Shown piece by piece: positions 8,947 to 15,849 of a DNA stretch of 64,000 nt (position 1 is the stretch's first letter; every line of letters starts with the position of its first letter). Made by a program: the position numbers and the translations under genes. The DNA is from Streptomyces sp. SKN60 (GTDB lineage Bacteria > Actinomycetota > Actinomycetes > Streptomycetales > Streptomycetaceae): the NCBI RefSeq assembly GCF_026236535.1, contig NZ_JAHTMW010000015.1:62001-126000 (forward strand). Direction: 5' to 3'. The notes under the pieces were generated by a model, which was not told where the DNA came from, searched no databases, and saw only the letters and a program-made list of their open reading frames with translations.

Positions 8947-9975
8947 TCACAGGGCCGTCGCGGCCTGCCAGGCGTCGAGCACGGTCCGGTCGCCGTGGCG
9001 GGTGAAGCGCGGGTCGTCGGCCCCGTACCGCCCGTAGACGAGCAGCAGCAGGTCGCCGGCAGTGCCCTCGACGGTCACGGTCGCGGTCGCGGTCACCGCG
9101 CCCTCGGCCCGGCGCTGCCAGCCGAAGCCGCCCCCGCCGAGGGTGAGCGTCCAGGCGGCGCCGGAGTCGGTGGCGGCGAGCCGGATGCTCGCGCCGTCCC
9201 GGTCGAGCTGGGCGACCGGCTCGGCGACCCAGGAGAAGTACGGCAGGTTCTCCAGGAACTCCTCGATGCCGTCGGCGGCCGTCTCCGGGTCGACCGGGCC
9301 GGGCGCGCGGCCGAGGGCGAGCTCGGCGTCGGCGTGGTGGACGACCGCCTCGAAGAGCAGCCGGCGCGGGAAGAACCGCACGTGCGGGTCGGCGCCGTGG
9401 GACCACATGCGGGTGTCGGGGTCGGCGGCGCGCAGCGTCCGCAGGCTCGCGGCGGCGCTCGCGGCGAGCCAGTCGGGGTACGCGGCGGGGTCGTCCGGCA
9501 GGTCGAGCGGCACGTCCCTCGACCAGACGCGTTCGGTGGCGCGGGTGCGGACCAGGTGCTCGATCCAGCGGTGGGTGGTGCCGTGGTGCTTGATCAGGTC
9601 GGCGAGGGTCCAGCCCGGGCAGCTGGGCACCGGGGTGGCGGGGTCGGCGCCGCGGACGAGCGTGACGAAGCTCTCCACGCGGGCGGCGACGGCGTCGAGC
9701 CGGGCCGGATGCACGTCCTCGGTGAGCCCGAAGCCCTGCGACACCTTCAGCAGCTCGTCGCGCCACGCCCCGGGCGGCTGCCGCAGCGCGGCGTCCCGGA
9801 AGAGGCCGTCGAGTCTGCGCCGGTCGGCCGCCGGAAGCCCGCCGAGGACGTACGCCGTGCCCTCCAGCCACTTCACGGCCGTGTCGGGGTCGAGCACCTC
9901 GTCACCGGCGGTCTCGACCGCCGTGACCAGCTCGGCCAGGGCCTCGGTCAGCGCGCTGAGCAGCGCCTCGCTCAT
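8947..9975 (-). CDS. Mycothiol-dependent maleylpyruvate isomerase-family enzyme with N-terminal extension
   Basis: 342 aa from ATG 9975. Residues ~90-342 are an MDMPI/DinB-like unit: ARVESFVTLVRGADP, PSCPGWTLADLIKHHGTTHRW (the metal-ligand His region), LLFEAVVHHADAELALG and a C-terminal beta domain (VTVEGTAGDLLLLVYGR). The first ~88 residues are an extra helical segment that I do not recognise and that is not part of the MDMPI core. Ordinary members use mycothiol as cofactor or substrate for isomerisation or thiol transfer; the substrate here is unknown. It is divergent from the SGNH gene across a 64-bp region with a perfect palindrome. Confidence 0.8.
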   Translation of the reverse strand: MSEALLSALTEALAELVTAVETAGDEVLDPDTAVKWLEGTAYVLGGLPAADRRRLDGLFRDAALRQPPGAWRDELLKVSQGFGLTEDVHPARLDAVAARVESFVTLVRGADPATPVPSCPGWTLADLIKHHGTTHRWIEHLVRTRATERVWSRDVPLDLPDDPAAYPDWLAASAAASLRTLRAADPDTRMWSHGADPHVRFFPRRLLFEAVVHHADAELALGRAPGPVDPETAADGIEEFLENLPYFSWVAEPVAQLDRDGASIRLAATDSGAAWTLTLGGGGFGWQRRAEGAVTATATVTVEGTAGDLLLLVYGRYGADDPRFTRHGDRTVLDAWQAATAL

Positions 9976-10014
9976 GGGTTTCCCCTCCCGGTTCTCCACT
10001 CGGCGCCGGGACCA

Positions 10015-10026
10015 TACCGCGCGGTA
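10015..10026. promoter_or_regulatory. 12-bp palindrome flanked by two divergent -10-like hexamers
   Basis: The perfect palindrome TACCGCGCGGTA is in the 64-bp divergent gap. TACGAT (10025-10030, plus) and TATGGT (minus, 10016-10011) overlap its two ends, so a bound protein would block both the SGNH and the MDMPI promoters. No regulator gene is adjacent; operator function is inference. Confidence 0.45.
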
Positions 10027-10039
10027 CGATCGCTGGGCC

Positions 10040-10819
10040 ATGGAGATCAATGCCACCTACACCAGTCTCGTCGCCGTGGGCGACAGCTTCACCGAGGGTA
10101 TGTCGGATCTGCGGCCGGACGGGTCCTACCAGGGGTGGGCCGACGTCCTCGCGGGCCGGCTCGCCGCCCGCACGCCCGGCTTCCGCTACGCCAATCTGGC
10201 CGTGCGCGGCAAGCTCATCGGGCAGATCGTCGACGAGCAGGTCGACGCCGCCGCGGCGATGAATGCGGACATCGTCACACTGGTCGGCGGGCTCAACGAC
10301 ACCCTGCGCCCGAAATGCGACATGGGCCGGGTGCGCGCCCTGCTCGGCGAGGCCGTCGAGCGGCTCGCGCCCTCCTGCGGGCAGCTGGTCCTGATGCGCA
10401 GCCCCGGCCGCAACGGCCCCGTCCTGGAGCGCTTCCGGCCCCGGATGGAGGAGCTCTTCGGGTACGTGGACGAGCTCGCCGCCCGGCACGGCGCCCTGGT
10501 GGTCGACCTGTACGGCGCCCCGGCGCTCGCCGACCCGCGCATGTGGGACGTGGACCGGCTGCACCTCACCGGCGAGGGGCACCGCCGGGTGGCCGAGGCG
10601 GTCGCGGAGACCCTGGGCCTGCCGCCCGCCTTCGACTGGCGCGCCCCGCTGGCCCCGGCCCCGCGCCCGGGCTGGGCCAGCCGCCGGGCCGCCGACGCCC
10701 GCTTCGCCAGGCAGCACCTGGCCCCGTGGATCGGCCGCCGCCTCACCGGCCGCTCCTCGGGCGACGGCCGCCCGCCGAAGCGCCCGGAGCTGCTGCCGTA
10801 CGAGGAGCCCGCGCTCTGA
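10040..10819 (+). CDS. SGNH/GDSL-family hydrolase
   Basis: 259 aa esterase/lipase-type hydrolase without signal peptide, so probably cytosolic. Block I AVGDSFTEGM carries the nucleophile Ser; block III LVGGLNDTL carries the Gly/Asn oxyanion residues; block V DVDRLHLTGEGHR carries the Asp and His. A Pro/Arg-rich C-terminal tail (about residues 205-259) follows the catalytic fold. ATG 10040 lies 9 bp after a -10-like TACGAT with no Shine-Dalgarno, suggesting near-leaderless translation. Substrate unknown. Confidence 0.85.
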   Translation: MEINATYTSLVAVGDSFTEGMSDLRPDGSYQGWADVLAGRLAARTPGFRYANLAVRGKLIGQIVDEQVDAAAAMNADIVTLVGGLNDTLRPKCDMGRVRALLGEAVERLAPSCGQLVLMRSPGRNGPVLERFRPRMEELFGYVDELAARHGALVVDLYGAPALADPRMWDVDRLHLTGEGHRRVAEAVAETLGLPPAFDWRAPLAPAPRPGWASRRAADARFARQHLAPWIGRRLTGRSSGDGRPPKRPELLPYEEPAL

Positions 10820-10909
10820 GGGACCGCGCCGCGGTCGGTGAAGGACGTGACGCCCGTCTCGTAGCAAGCTCCAGCCCGGACCGTGGCGCTGGCCTGCAGA
10901 AACCGCCAG

Positions 10910-10915
10910 TAGAAT
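10910..10915 (+). promoter_or_regulatory. Candidate -10 of a leaderless purB transcript
   Basis: TAGAAT ends 8 bp before the GTG of purB, which lacks a ribosome site. A transcription start about 7 bp downstream of the hexamer would fall on or next to the start codon. No convincing -35 is visible. Confidence 0.5.
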
Positions 10916-10923
10916 CTGGACAC

Positions 10924-12366
10924 GTGACTGCTGTGACTGCGAAGCCCCGTATCCCCAACGTCCTGGCCGGCCGCTACGCCTCCGCGGAGCTCGCCGTCCT
11001 CTGGTCCCCCGAGCAGAAGGTGACGCTGGAGCGCCGGCTGTGGCTCGCGGTGCTGCGTGCCCAGAAGGACCTCGGGATCGAGGTGCCGGACGCGGCGCTC
11101 ACCGACTACGAGCGGGTGATCGACCAGGTCGACCTGGCGTCGATCGCCGAGCGCGAGAAGGTCACCCGGCACGACGTGAAGGCCCGGATCGAGGAGTTCA
11201 ACGCCCTCGCCGGCCACGAGCACGTGCACAAGGGCATGACCTCGCGCGACCTCACCGAGAACGTCGAGCAGCTGCAGATCCGGCTCTCCCTGGAGCTGGT
11301 GCGGGACCGCACGGTCGCCGTCCTCGCGCGCCTCGGCAAGCTGTCCGGCGAGTACGCGGAGCTGGTCATGGCCGGCCGCTCGCACAACGTGGCCGCCCAG
11401 GCCACCACCCTCGGCAAGCGCTTCGCGACCGCCACCGACGAGCTGCTCGTGGCGTACGCGCGCCTGGAGGAGCTGCTCGGCCGCTACCCGCTGCGCGGGA
11501 TCAAGGGCCCGGTCGGCACCGCGCAGGACATGCTGGACCTGCTCGGCGGCGACGCCGGCAAGCTCGCGGACCTGGAGCACCGGATCGCCGGGCACCTCGG
11601 CTTCGCGCACGCCTTCACCTCGGTCGGCCAGGTCTACCCGCGCTCGCTCGACTACGACGTGGTCACCGCCCTGGTGCAGCTGGCCGCCGCGCCGTCCTCG
11701 CTGGCCAAGACGATCCGGCTGATGGCGGGCCACGAGCTGGTCACCGAGGGCTTCAAGCCCGGCCAGGTCGGCTCCTCGGCGATGCCGCACAAGATGAACA
11801 CCCGCTCCTGCGAGCGCGTCAACGGCCTGATGGTCATCCTGCGCGGCTACGCGTCGATGACCGGCGAGCTGTCCGGCGACCAGTGGAACGAGGGCGACGT
11901 GTCCTGCTCGGTGGTCCGCCGGGTGGCCCTGCCGGACGCCTTCTTCGCGCTCGACGGCCTCCTGGAGACCTTCCTCACCGTGCTCGACGAGTTCGGCGCC
12001 TTCCCGGCCGTCATCGCCCGCGAGCTCGACCGCTACCTGCCCTTCCTGGCCACCACCAAGGTCCTCATGGGCGCGGTCCGCGCCGGTGTCGGCCGCGAGG
12101 TCGCCCACGAGGCCATCAAGGAGAACGCGGTGGCCTCCGCGCTCGCCATGCGCGAGCAGGGCGCCGAGCGCAACGAGCTCCTGGACAAGCTGGCCGCCGA
12201 CGAGCGGATCCCGCTGGACCGGGCGCAGCTCGACGCGCTGATGGCCGACAAGCTGTCCTTCACCGGTGCCGCCGCCGACCAGGTCGCCGCCGTGGTGGCC
12301 CGGGTCGAGGAGATCGTCAAGCAGCACCCGGAGGCCGCCGGCTACACCCCCGGGGCGATCCTCTGA
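10924..12366 (+). CDS. purB: Adenylosuccinate lyase
   Basis: 480 aa cytosolic homotetrameric enzyme acting twice in purine synthesis (SAICAR to AICAR, adenylosuccinate to AMP). The start GTG 10924 opens VTAVTAKPRIPNVLAGRYAS; GTG 10933 is also possible. KGMTSRDLTENVEQ holds the region of one catalytic His/Ser, AGRSHNVAAQATTLGKRF a second, and the fumarase-superfamily signature GSSAMPHKMN at about 283-292 carries the flexible catalytic loop. Length and domain order are normal. The mug-like gene begins on its stop codon. Confidence 0.95.
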   Translation: MTAVTAKPRIPNVLAGRYASAELAVLWSPEQKVTLERRLWLAVLRAQKDLGIEVPDAALTDYERVIDQVDLASIAEREKVTRHDVKARIEEFNALAGHEHVHKGMTSRDLTENVEQLQIRLSLELVRDRTVAVLARLGKLSGEYAELVMAGRSHNVAAQATTLGKRFATATDELLVAYARLEELLGRYPLRGIKGPVGTAQDMLDLLGGDAGKLADLEHRIAGHLGFAHAFTSVGQVYPRSLDYDVVTALVQLAAAPSSLAKTIRLMAGHELVTEGFKPGQVGSSAMPHKMNTRSCERVNGLMVILRGYASMTGELSGDQWNEGDVSCSVVRRVALPDAFFALDGLLETFLTVLDEFGAFPAVIARELDRYLPFLATTKVLMGAVRAGVGREVAHEAIKENAVASALAMREQGAERNELLDKLAADERIPLDRAQLDALMADKLSFTGAAADQVAAVVARVEEIVKQHPEAAGYTPGAIL

Positions 12367-12953
12367 CCACCCGGTCCCCCCGGTTCTCCGCCGAGGAGCT
12401 TCAGGCCGCCCGCGACCGCATCGTGCCCGATGTGGCCGCGGGCGGCCTTTCGGTGCTGCTCTGCGGGATCAACCCGGGTCTGATGACGGCGGCGACCGGG
12501 CACCACTTCGCCCGCCCCGGCAATCGGTTCTGGCCGGTGCTGCACCTGTCCGGGTTCACCCCGCGCCGCCTCGCCCCGGCGGAGCAGGGCGAGCTCCTGT
12601 CGTACGGCCTGGGGATCACCAACGTGGTGGCGCGGGCGACGGCACGGGCCGACGAGCTGACCGCCGAGGAGTACCGGGAGGGCGGCCGGATCCTCACCGA
12701 GAAGGTGGCGCGGCTCGCCCCGCGCTGGCTCGCGGTCGTCGGGGTCACCGCGTACCGCACGGCCTTCGGCAAGAAGCGTGCCGCGATCGGGCCGCAGGAG
12801 CGCACGATCGAGGGCCCGGCGGGCTCGATCACCCGGATCTGGGCGCTGCCCAATCCGAGCGGCCTGAACGCGCACTGGACGGCCGAGACGATGGCCGAGG
12901 AGTTCGCCCGGCTGCGGGAGGCGGCGGGCGTGCCGGACCGGCGCGCGGGCTGA
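12363..12953 (+). CDS. mug: Mismatch-specific uracil/thymine DNA glycosylase (MUG family), unusual start
   Basis: Removes U or T mispaired with G (ethenocytosine in E. coli). Motif I is LLCGINPGLMTAATGHHFARPGNRFW and motif II is ALPNPSGLNAHW; both are intact. The conserved family N-terminus (FSAEELQAARDRIVPDV) begins before the first ATG/GTG/TTG in frame, GTG 12423. Upstream the only initiator-like codon is CTG 12363, which overlaps the purB stop as CTGA, the place where ATGA overlap is usual. I use 12363 (196 aa); starting at 12423 gives 176 aa and would lose about 20 conserved residues. Probably coupled to purB. Confidence 0.82.
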   Translation: MTTRSPRFSAEELQAARDRIVPDVAAGGLSVLLCGINPGLMTAATGHHFARPGNRFWPVLHLSGFTPRRLAPAEQGELLSYGLGITNVVARATARADELTAEEYREGGRILTEKVARLAPRWLAVVGVTAYRTAFGKKRAAIGPQERTIEGPAGSITRIWALPNPSGLNAHWTAETMAEEFARLREAAGVPDRRAG

Positions 12954-12969
12954 CTCCGTACGGGCGGAG

Positions 12970-12990
12970 CGACCGTCGGAGAGACGGTCG
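12970..12990. terminator. Hairpin after purB-mug
   Basis: A perfect 8-bp stem, CGACCGTC (12970-12977) with GACGGTCG (12983-12990), and a 5-nt loop, 16 bp after the mug stop and just before the convergent gene's end. Confidence 0.6.
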
Positions 12991-13017
12991 GCAGCAGCGG
13001 TCGGCAGCGGCGGTCAG
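12987..13017. repeat. 13-bp direct repeat ending on the stop codon of the minus-strand gene
   Basis: GTCGG or GTCAG cores start at 12987, 13000 and 13013, separated by GCAGC-rich spacers (period 13). The last core, GTCAG, contains the TGA stop (13016-13014 on the minus strand) of the 145-aa protein gene. The same phase is seen in the arrays at 37868 and 49881. Confidence 0.6.
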
Positions 13018-13451
13018 GGCGGGTCGACGGTGGTGACGACGGCGAGGAGCTGGAACGGCAGCTCCTTGTCCCACTGGGAGACCCCGAGGGCGACCCACCG
13101 CTCCCCCGTCCGCCACAGATGCAGGTCGGGTGTGTGGTTGCTCAGGACGCCCCAGGGCTCGGGTATGTGCTCGCCGGACATGCTCCGGTCGAAAACCGAC
13201 CACAGGCTGAAGACCTGCGGCGGGCCCCAGAGGGCGGCAAGCAGCGTGGAGAGCCCGTCCCGCTCCGCTTCGTACTGCTCCTCGACGGCTAACCGGCGGG
13301 TGCCGTCGTCCTCCCAGAATTCCTCGCTCGTGGCGAGCGCGACAACGTGGTGGTCCGGGCCGCTGTCGCGGAACCCGGAGCGCTCGGCGCGCGCCGGGAA
13401 GGCCCGGCCCACCAGCTCGTCGACGGCCACGAGATGCTGTGCCCTGTCCAT
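13014..13451 (-). CDS. Hypothetical protein, 145 aa
   Basis: Unrecognised. An acidic, Trp-rich cytosolic protein without signal peptide or membrane segment; features include VGRAFPARAERSGFRDSGPD, ALWGPPQVFSLWSVFDR, EPWGVLSNHTPDLHLWR and a hydrophobic FQLLAVVTTVD end. Codon use is normal for the region. ATG 13451 is the first start. It is divergent from the ROK gene across 152 bp and convergent with mug. The composition suggests a small SMI1/immunity-like or ligand-binding fold, but I cannot support any family. Confidence 0.6.
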   Translation of the reverse strand: MDRAQHLVAVDELVGRAFPARAERSGFRDSGPDHHVVALATSEEFWEDDGTRRLAVEEQYEAERDGLSTLLAALWGPPQVFSLWSVFDRSMSGEHIPEPWGVLSNHTPDLHLWRTGERWVALGVSQWDKELPFQLLAVVTTVDPP

Positions 13452-13603
13452 GGAGCCAGTAAAGCGCGCCCCACTGACAGTTGGCGGCCCGTCAGGCGCC
13501 GTTGCCCGGCGGCGCCCGGACCGGCCCGCGGTCGGCGCTCGCCGGGCCCGGGTCCATTGAGTAACATCCGGCCAAAGATGCGTACGAGCTGGGAGGACAC
13601 ACG

Positions 13604-14761
13604 GTGGGGCGGCTGACCGGCGGGGATCCGTCGCTGCTGCGGCGGATCAACTCCGCGGTGGTACTCCATGCGCTGCGGGGCTCCGACGCGCTCACGCTCA
13701 CGGACCTGACCCGGATCACCGGCCTCTCCCGGCCGACGGTCGAGGGGGTGACCGAGGGCCTGATCGGGGGCGGTCTGGTCGTCGAGGCGGCGCCCGAGGA
13801 GGGCGAGACCCGGCGCCAGGGCCGGCCCGCCCGGAGGTTCCGCTTCCGGGCGGAGGCGGGGCATCTGCTCGGCATCGAGATCGGTCCGCACCGGGTCGCC
13901 GCGCTGATCTCCGGCCTCGACGGGCGGATCATCGGCGCCGGTTCGCGCGAGGTGGCGGAGACCGCACCCGAGGACGAGCGCCTGGACAAGGTGCGGGCCG
14001 TGGTCGCGGACGTGCTGCGCCGGACCGGGGTGCCCCGGTCCAATCTGCGGGCGGTCGGCGTCGGCACGCCGGGGATCGTCGAGGCGGACGGCACGGTCCG
14101 GCTCGGCACGGCGCTGCCCGGCTGGACGGGCCTCGCGCTCGGGGAGCGGCTGCGCCGCTCCTTCCGCTGCCCGGTGATCGTGGAGAACGACGCGAACGCG
14201 GCGGCCGTCGCCGAGCACTGGAAGGGCGCGGCCACCGACTCCGACGACATCGTGTTCGTGCTCGCGGGGCTGAGCCCGGGCGCCGGTTCGCTGATCGGCG
14301 GGCGGCTGCACCGGGGTTACGGCGGCGCTGCCGGCGAGATCGGCGCGCTGCACCTGCTGGGGCGCGGGGTGACGCCGGAGCATCTGCTGTCGCCGACGGA
14401 CGAGCCGCTGCACCCGCTGGACGAGCAGGCGGTGGCGGAGGTCTTCGCGCTCGCCCGGCAGGGCGACGCGGCGGCGCAGGCGGCGGTGGAGCGTTTCATC
14501 CAGCGCCTGGTGCACGACGTGGCGGCCCTTGTGCTCGCGCTCGATCCGGAGCTGGTGGTGATCGGCGGCTGGGCGGCCGGTCTGGACGGGGTGCTGCAGC
14601 CGCTGCGCGAGGAGCTGGCCCGGTTCTGCCTGCGGCCGCCGCGGGTGGTGCTCTCGCTGCTCGGCGAGGCGGCGGTGGCGACGGGTGCGCTGCGGCGCGC
14701 CCTGGACCATGTGGAGGAGCAGTTGTTCGTGGTGGACGGCACGGTGTCCGCGCGGCGTTGA
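13604..14761 (+). CDS. ROK-family transcriptional regulator lacking the zinc motif
   Basis: 385 aa. An N-terminal winged HTH (about 10-70: TLTDLTRITGLSRPTVEGVTEGLIGGGLV) is followed by a ROK sugar-kinase-like domain (LLGIEIGPHRVAALISGLDG; VGVGTPGIVEADGTV; VENDANAAAVAEHW). Most ROK proteins carry a CxCGxxGCxE zinc-binding motif after GEIGHL. Here GAAGEIGALHLLGRGVTPEHLL has neither the His nor any of the Cys, so sugar binding or structure must differ. GTG 13604 follows GGAGGACACAC. It probably represses a sugar-related target elsewhere; no transporter is adjacent. Confidence 0.85.
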   Translation: MGRLTGGDPSLLRRINSAVVLHALRGSDALTLTDLTRITGLSRPTVEGVTEGLIGGGLVVEAAPEEGETRRQGRPARRFRFRAEAGHLLGIEIGPHRVAALISGLDGRIIGAGSREVAETAPEDERLDKVRAVVADVLRRTGVPRSNLRAVGVGTPGIVEADGTVRLGTALPGWTGLALGERLRRSFRCPVIVENDANAAAVAEHWKGAATDSDDIVFVLAGLSPGAGSLIGGRLHRGYGGAAGEIGALHLLGRGVTPEHLLSPTDEPLHPLDEQAVAEVFALARQGDAAAQAAVERFIQRLVHDVAALVLALDPELVVIGGWAAGLDGVLQPLREELARFCLRPPRVVLSLLGEAAVATGALRRALDHVEEQLFVVDGTVSARR

Positions 14762-14770
14762 GCGGCTCCG

Positions 14771-14815
14771 GTACGAGGACGGCCCCGGGCGGTGAGCCCG
14801 GGGCCGTCCTCGTAC
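14771..14815. terminator. Perfect 19-bp-stem hairpin between ROK and GntR genes
   Basis: The arms 14771-14789 and 14797-14815 are exact reverse complements with a 7-nt loop. It sits between convergent stops (14761 plus, 14829 minus), so it acts on both strands. Confidence 0.9.
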
Positions 14816-14828
14816 GAGCGAGGTGTCG

Positions 14829-15569
14829 TCAGGAGGCCATGGCCAGGTCGCCGGAGTCGCCGAAGGTGAGGCGGCAGGTGTCGGCGCGGTAGGTGGCCAC
14901 GGAGACGGCGGCGGTGCGGCCTCCGGAGAGGTAGCGGGTGGTGACGACGAGGACCGGGGAGCCGGGCAGCCGGTCCAGTTCCTTGGCGTCGTCGGCGCGG
15001 GCCGAGCCGAGTTCGACGGAGCGGTCCTGGCCGTCGAGGGCGAGCTGCCGCAGTTCGCGCAGTACGGCGCGGGCGCGGGCGGGTCCCTCGGGGGCGGCGG
15101 CCGGGTCGAGGCCGGGCACGGAACCGGCGGGCACGTAGAGGAGTTCGGCGGCGACGGGGGTCCCGTCGGTGACGCGCAGCCGGCGCACGGCGTGCACGGT
15201 CTCGCCGGGCTTGGCGTCGAGGAGGCGCAGGACGGCGGCCGGGGTGGTGTCGGCGGCCGAGTCCACGGCCTGCCAGCTCTCCTCGCCGGCACCGGGCCAG
15301 GCGTGCTGGGTGGTGGAGACGTCGACGCCGACGCGCGGCGGGGCGACGGTGGTGCCGACGCCGCGGCGGCGCTGCAGGCGGCCTTCGAGTTCGAGCTGCT
15401 CCAGGGCCTGCCGGAGGGTCGCGCGGGCGACGCCGAAGCGGGCGGCCAGCTCGCGCTCGTTGGGCAGGATCTCGCCGACCGCGAAGTCCGTGTCGAGGGC
15501 TTCGCTGATCACGGTCTTGAGGTGCCAGTACTTCGGCTCCGGTGCTGCTTCGAGCTGCGTGGTCCCCAC
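14829..15569 (-). CDS. GntR-family regulator, HutC/UTRA type
   Basis: 246 aa from GTG 15569. GGAGGA stands 5 bp upstream of this GTG and decides the start; another GTG at 15584 would place the ribosome site inside the gene. N-terminal winged HTH (PKYWHLKTVISEAL; ILPNERELAARFGVARATLRQALEQLELEGRL) and a UTRA effector domain (TVHAVRRLRVTDGTPVAAELLYVPAG; VLVVTTRYLSGGRTAAVSVATYRADTCRLTF). The family responds to small metabolites such as amino sugars or histidine-pathway intermediates. Its own promoter carries a DasR-like palindrome over the -35, so autoregulation is likely. It is not DasR itself: the N-terminal sequence differs. Confidence 0.85.
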   Translation of the reverse strand: MGTTQLEAAPEPKYWHLKTVISEALDTDFAVGEILPNERELAARFGVARATLRQALEQLELEGRLQRRRGVGTTVAPPRVGVDVSTTQHAWPGAGEESWQAVDSAADTTPAAVLRLLDAKPGETVHAVRRLRVTDGTPVAAELLYVPAGSVPGLDPAAAPEGPARARAVLRELRQLALDGQDRSVELGSARADDAKELDRLPGSPVLVVTTRYLSGGRTAAVSVATYRADTCRLTFGDSGDLAMAS

Positions 15570-15650
15570 CCTGATCCTCCGCACATTCGCCGTGTCCCGC
15601 GGCGTTTTTCCGCGCCCTTGTTTATTAAAGGTTCCTGCACTAACTCTGCG

Positions 15651-15679
15651 ACCATAAGGCGCGGCACACCCTTGGTCAA
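15651..15679 (-). promoter_or_regulatory. Promoter of the GntR regulator
   Basis: On the minus strand TTGACC (15679-15674) and TATGGT (15656-15651) are separated by exactly 17 bp, a good vegetative (HrdB-type) promoter. The leader to GTG 15569 is about 75 nt and unusually A/T-rich for the region. Confidence 0.75.
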
Positions 15680-15685
15680 GACCAA
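15672..15685. promoter_or_regulatory. DasR-like (dre-type) operator overlapping the -35
   Basis: TTGGTCAAGACCAA is an inverted repeat of TTGGTC around AA. It matches the TGGTC-TA-GACCA core known for the Streptomyces GntR/HutC regulator DasR except in the two central bases. It covers the -35 of the GntR promoter, as expected for autorepression. Confidence 0.65.
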
Positions 15686-15691
15686 TCCTGC

Positions 15692-15721
15692 GTCAGAGGT
15701 CCTGGAATGTGACCCTCTGAC
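15692..15721. repeat. 8-bp inverted repeat upstream of the GntR promoter
   Basis: GTCAGAGG (15692-15699) and CCTCTGAC (15714-15721) pair exactly around a 14-nt loop, directly upstream of the operator on the minus strand. It could be a weak terminator or an additional binding site. Confidence 0.4.
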
Positions 15722-15773
15722 CTAGATCGTTCACAGGACGTTCGCGTACGTGCGATGCCGGCGCAGCAAAGTG

Positions 15774-15806
15774 CCCCGCCGCGGAACACGAGGTTCCGGG
15801 GCGGGG
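15774..15806 (-). terminator. Hairpin after the ECF41 sigma gene
   Basis: A 14-bp stem (15774-15787 with 15793-15806) with one mismatch and a 5-nt loop, 44 bp past the sigma-factor stop. It separates that gene from the GntR gene on the same strand. Confidence 0.7.
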
Positions 15807-15849
15807 CGGGTCGAGCGGGGCGGTCGCACGGGCGGCGGACGGCTGATCG

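Noticed and set aside
14829..15569. GntR gene as DasR itself
   Set aside because: The operator is DasR-like, but the N-terminal HTH and UTRA sequences differ from what I recall of DasR, and the neighbouring genes differ.
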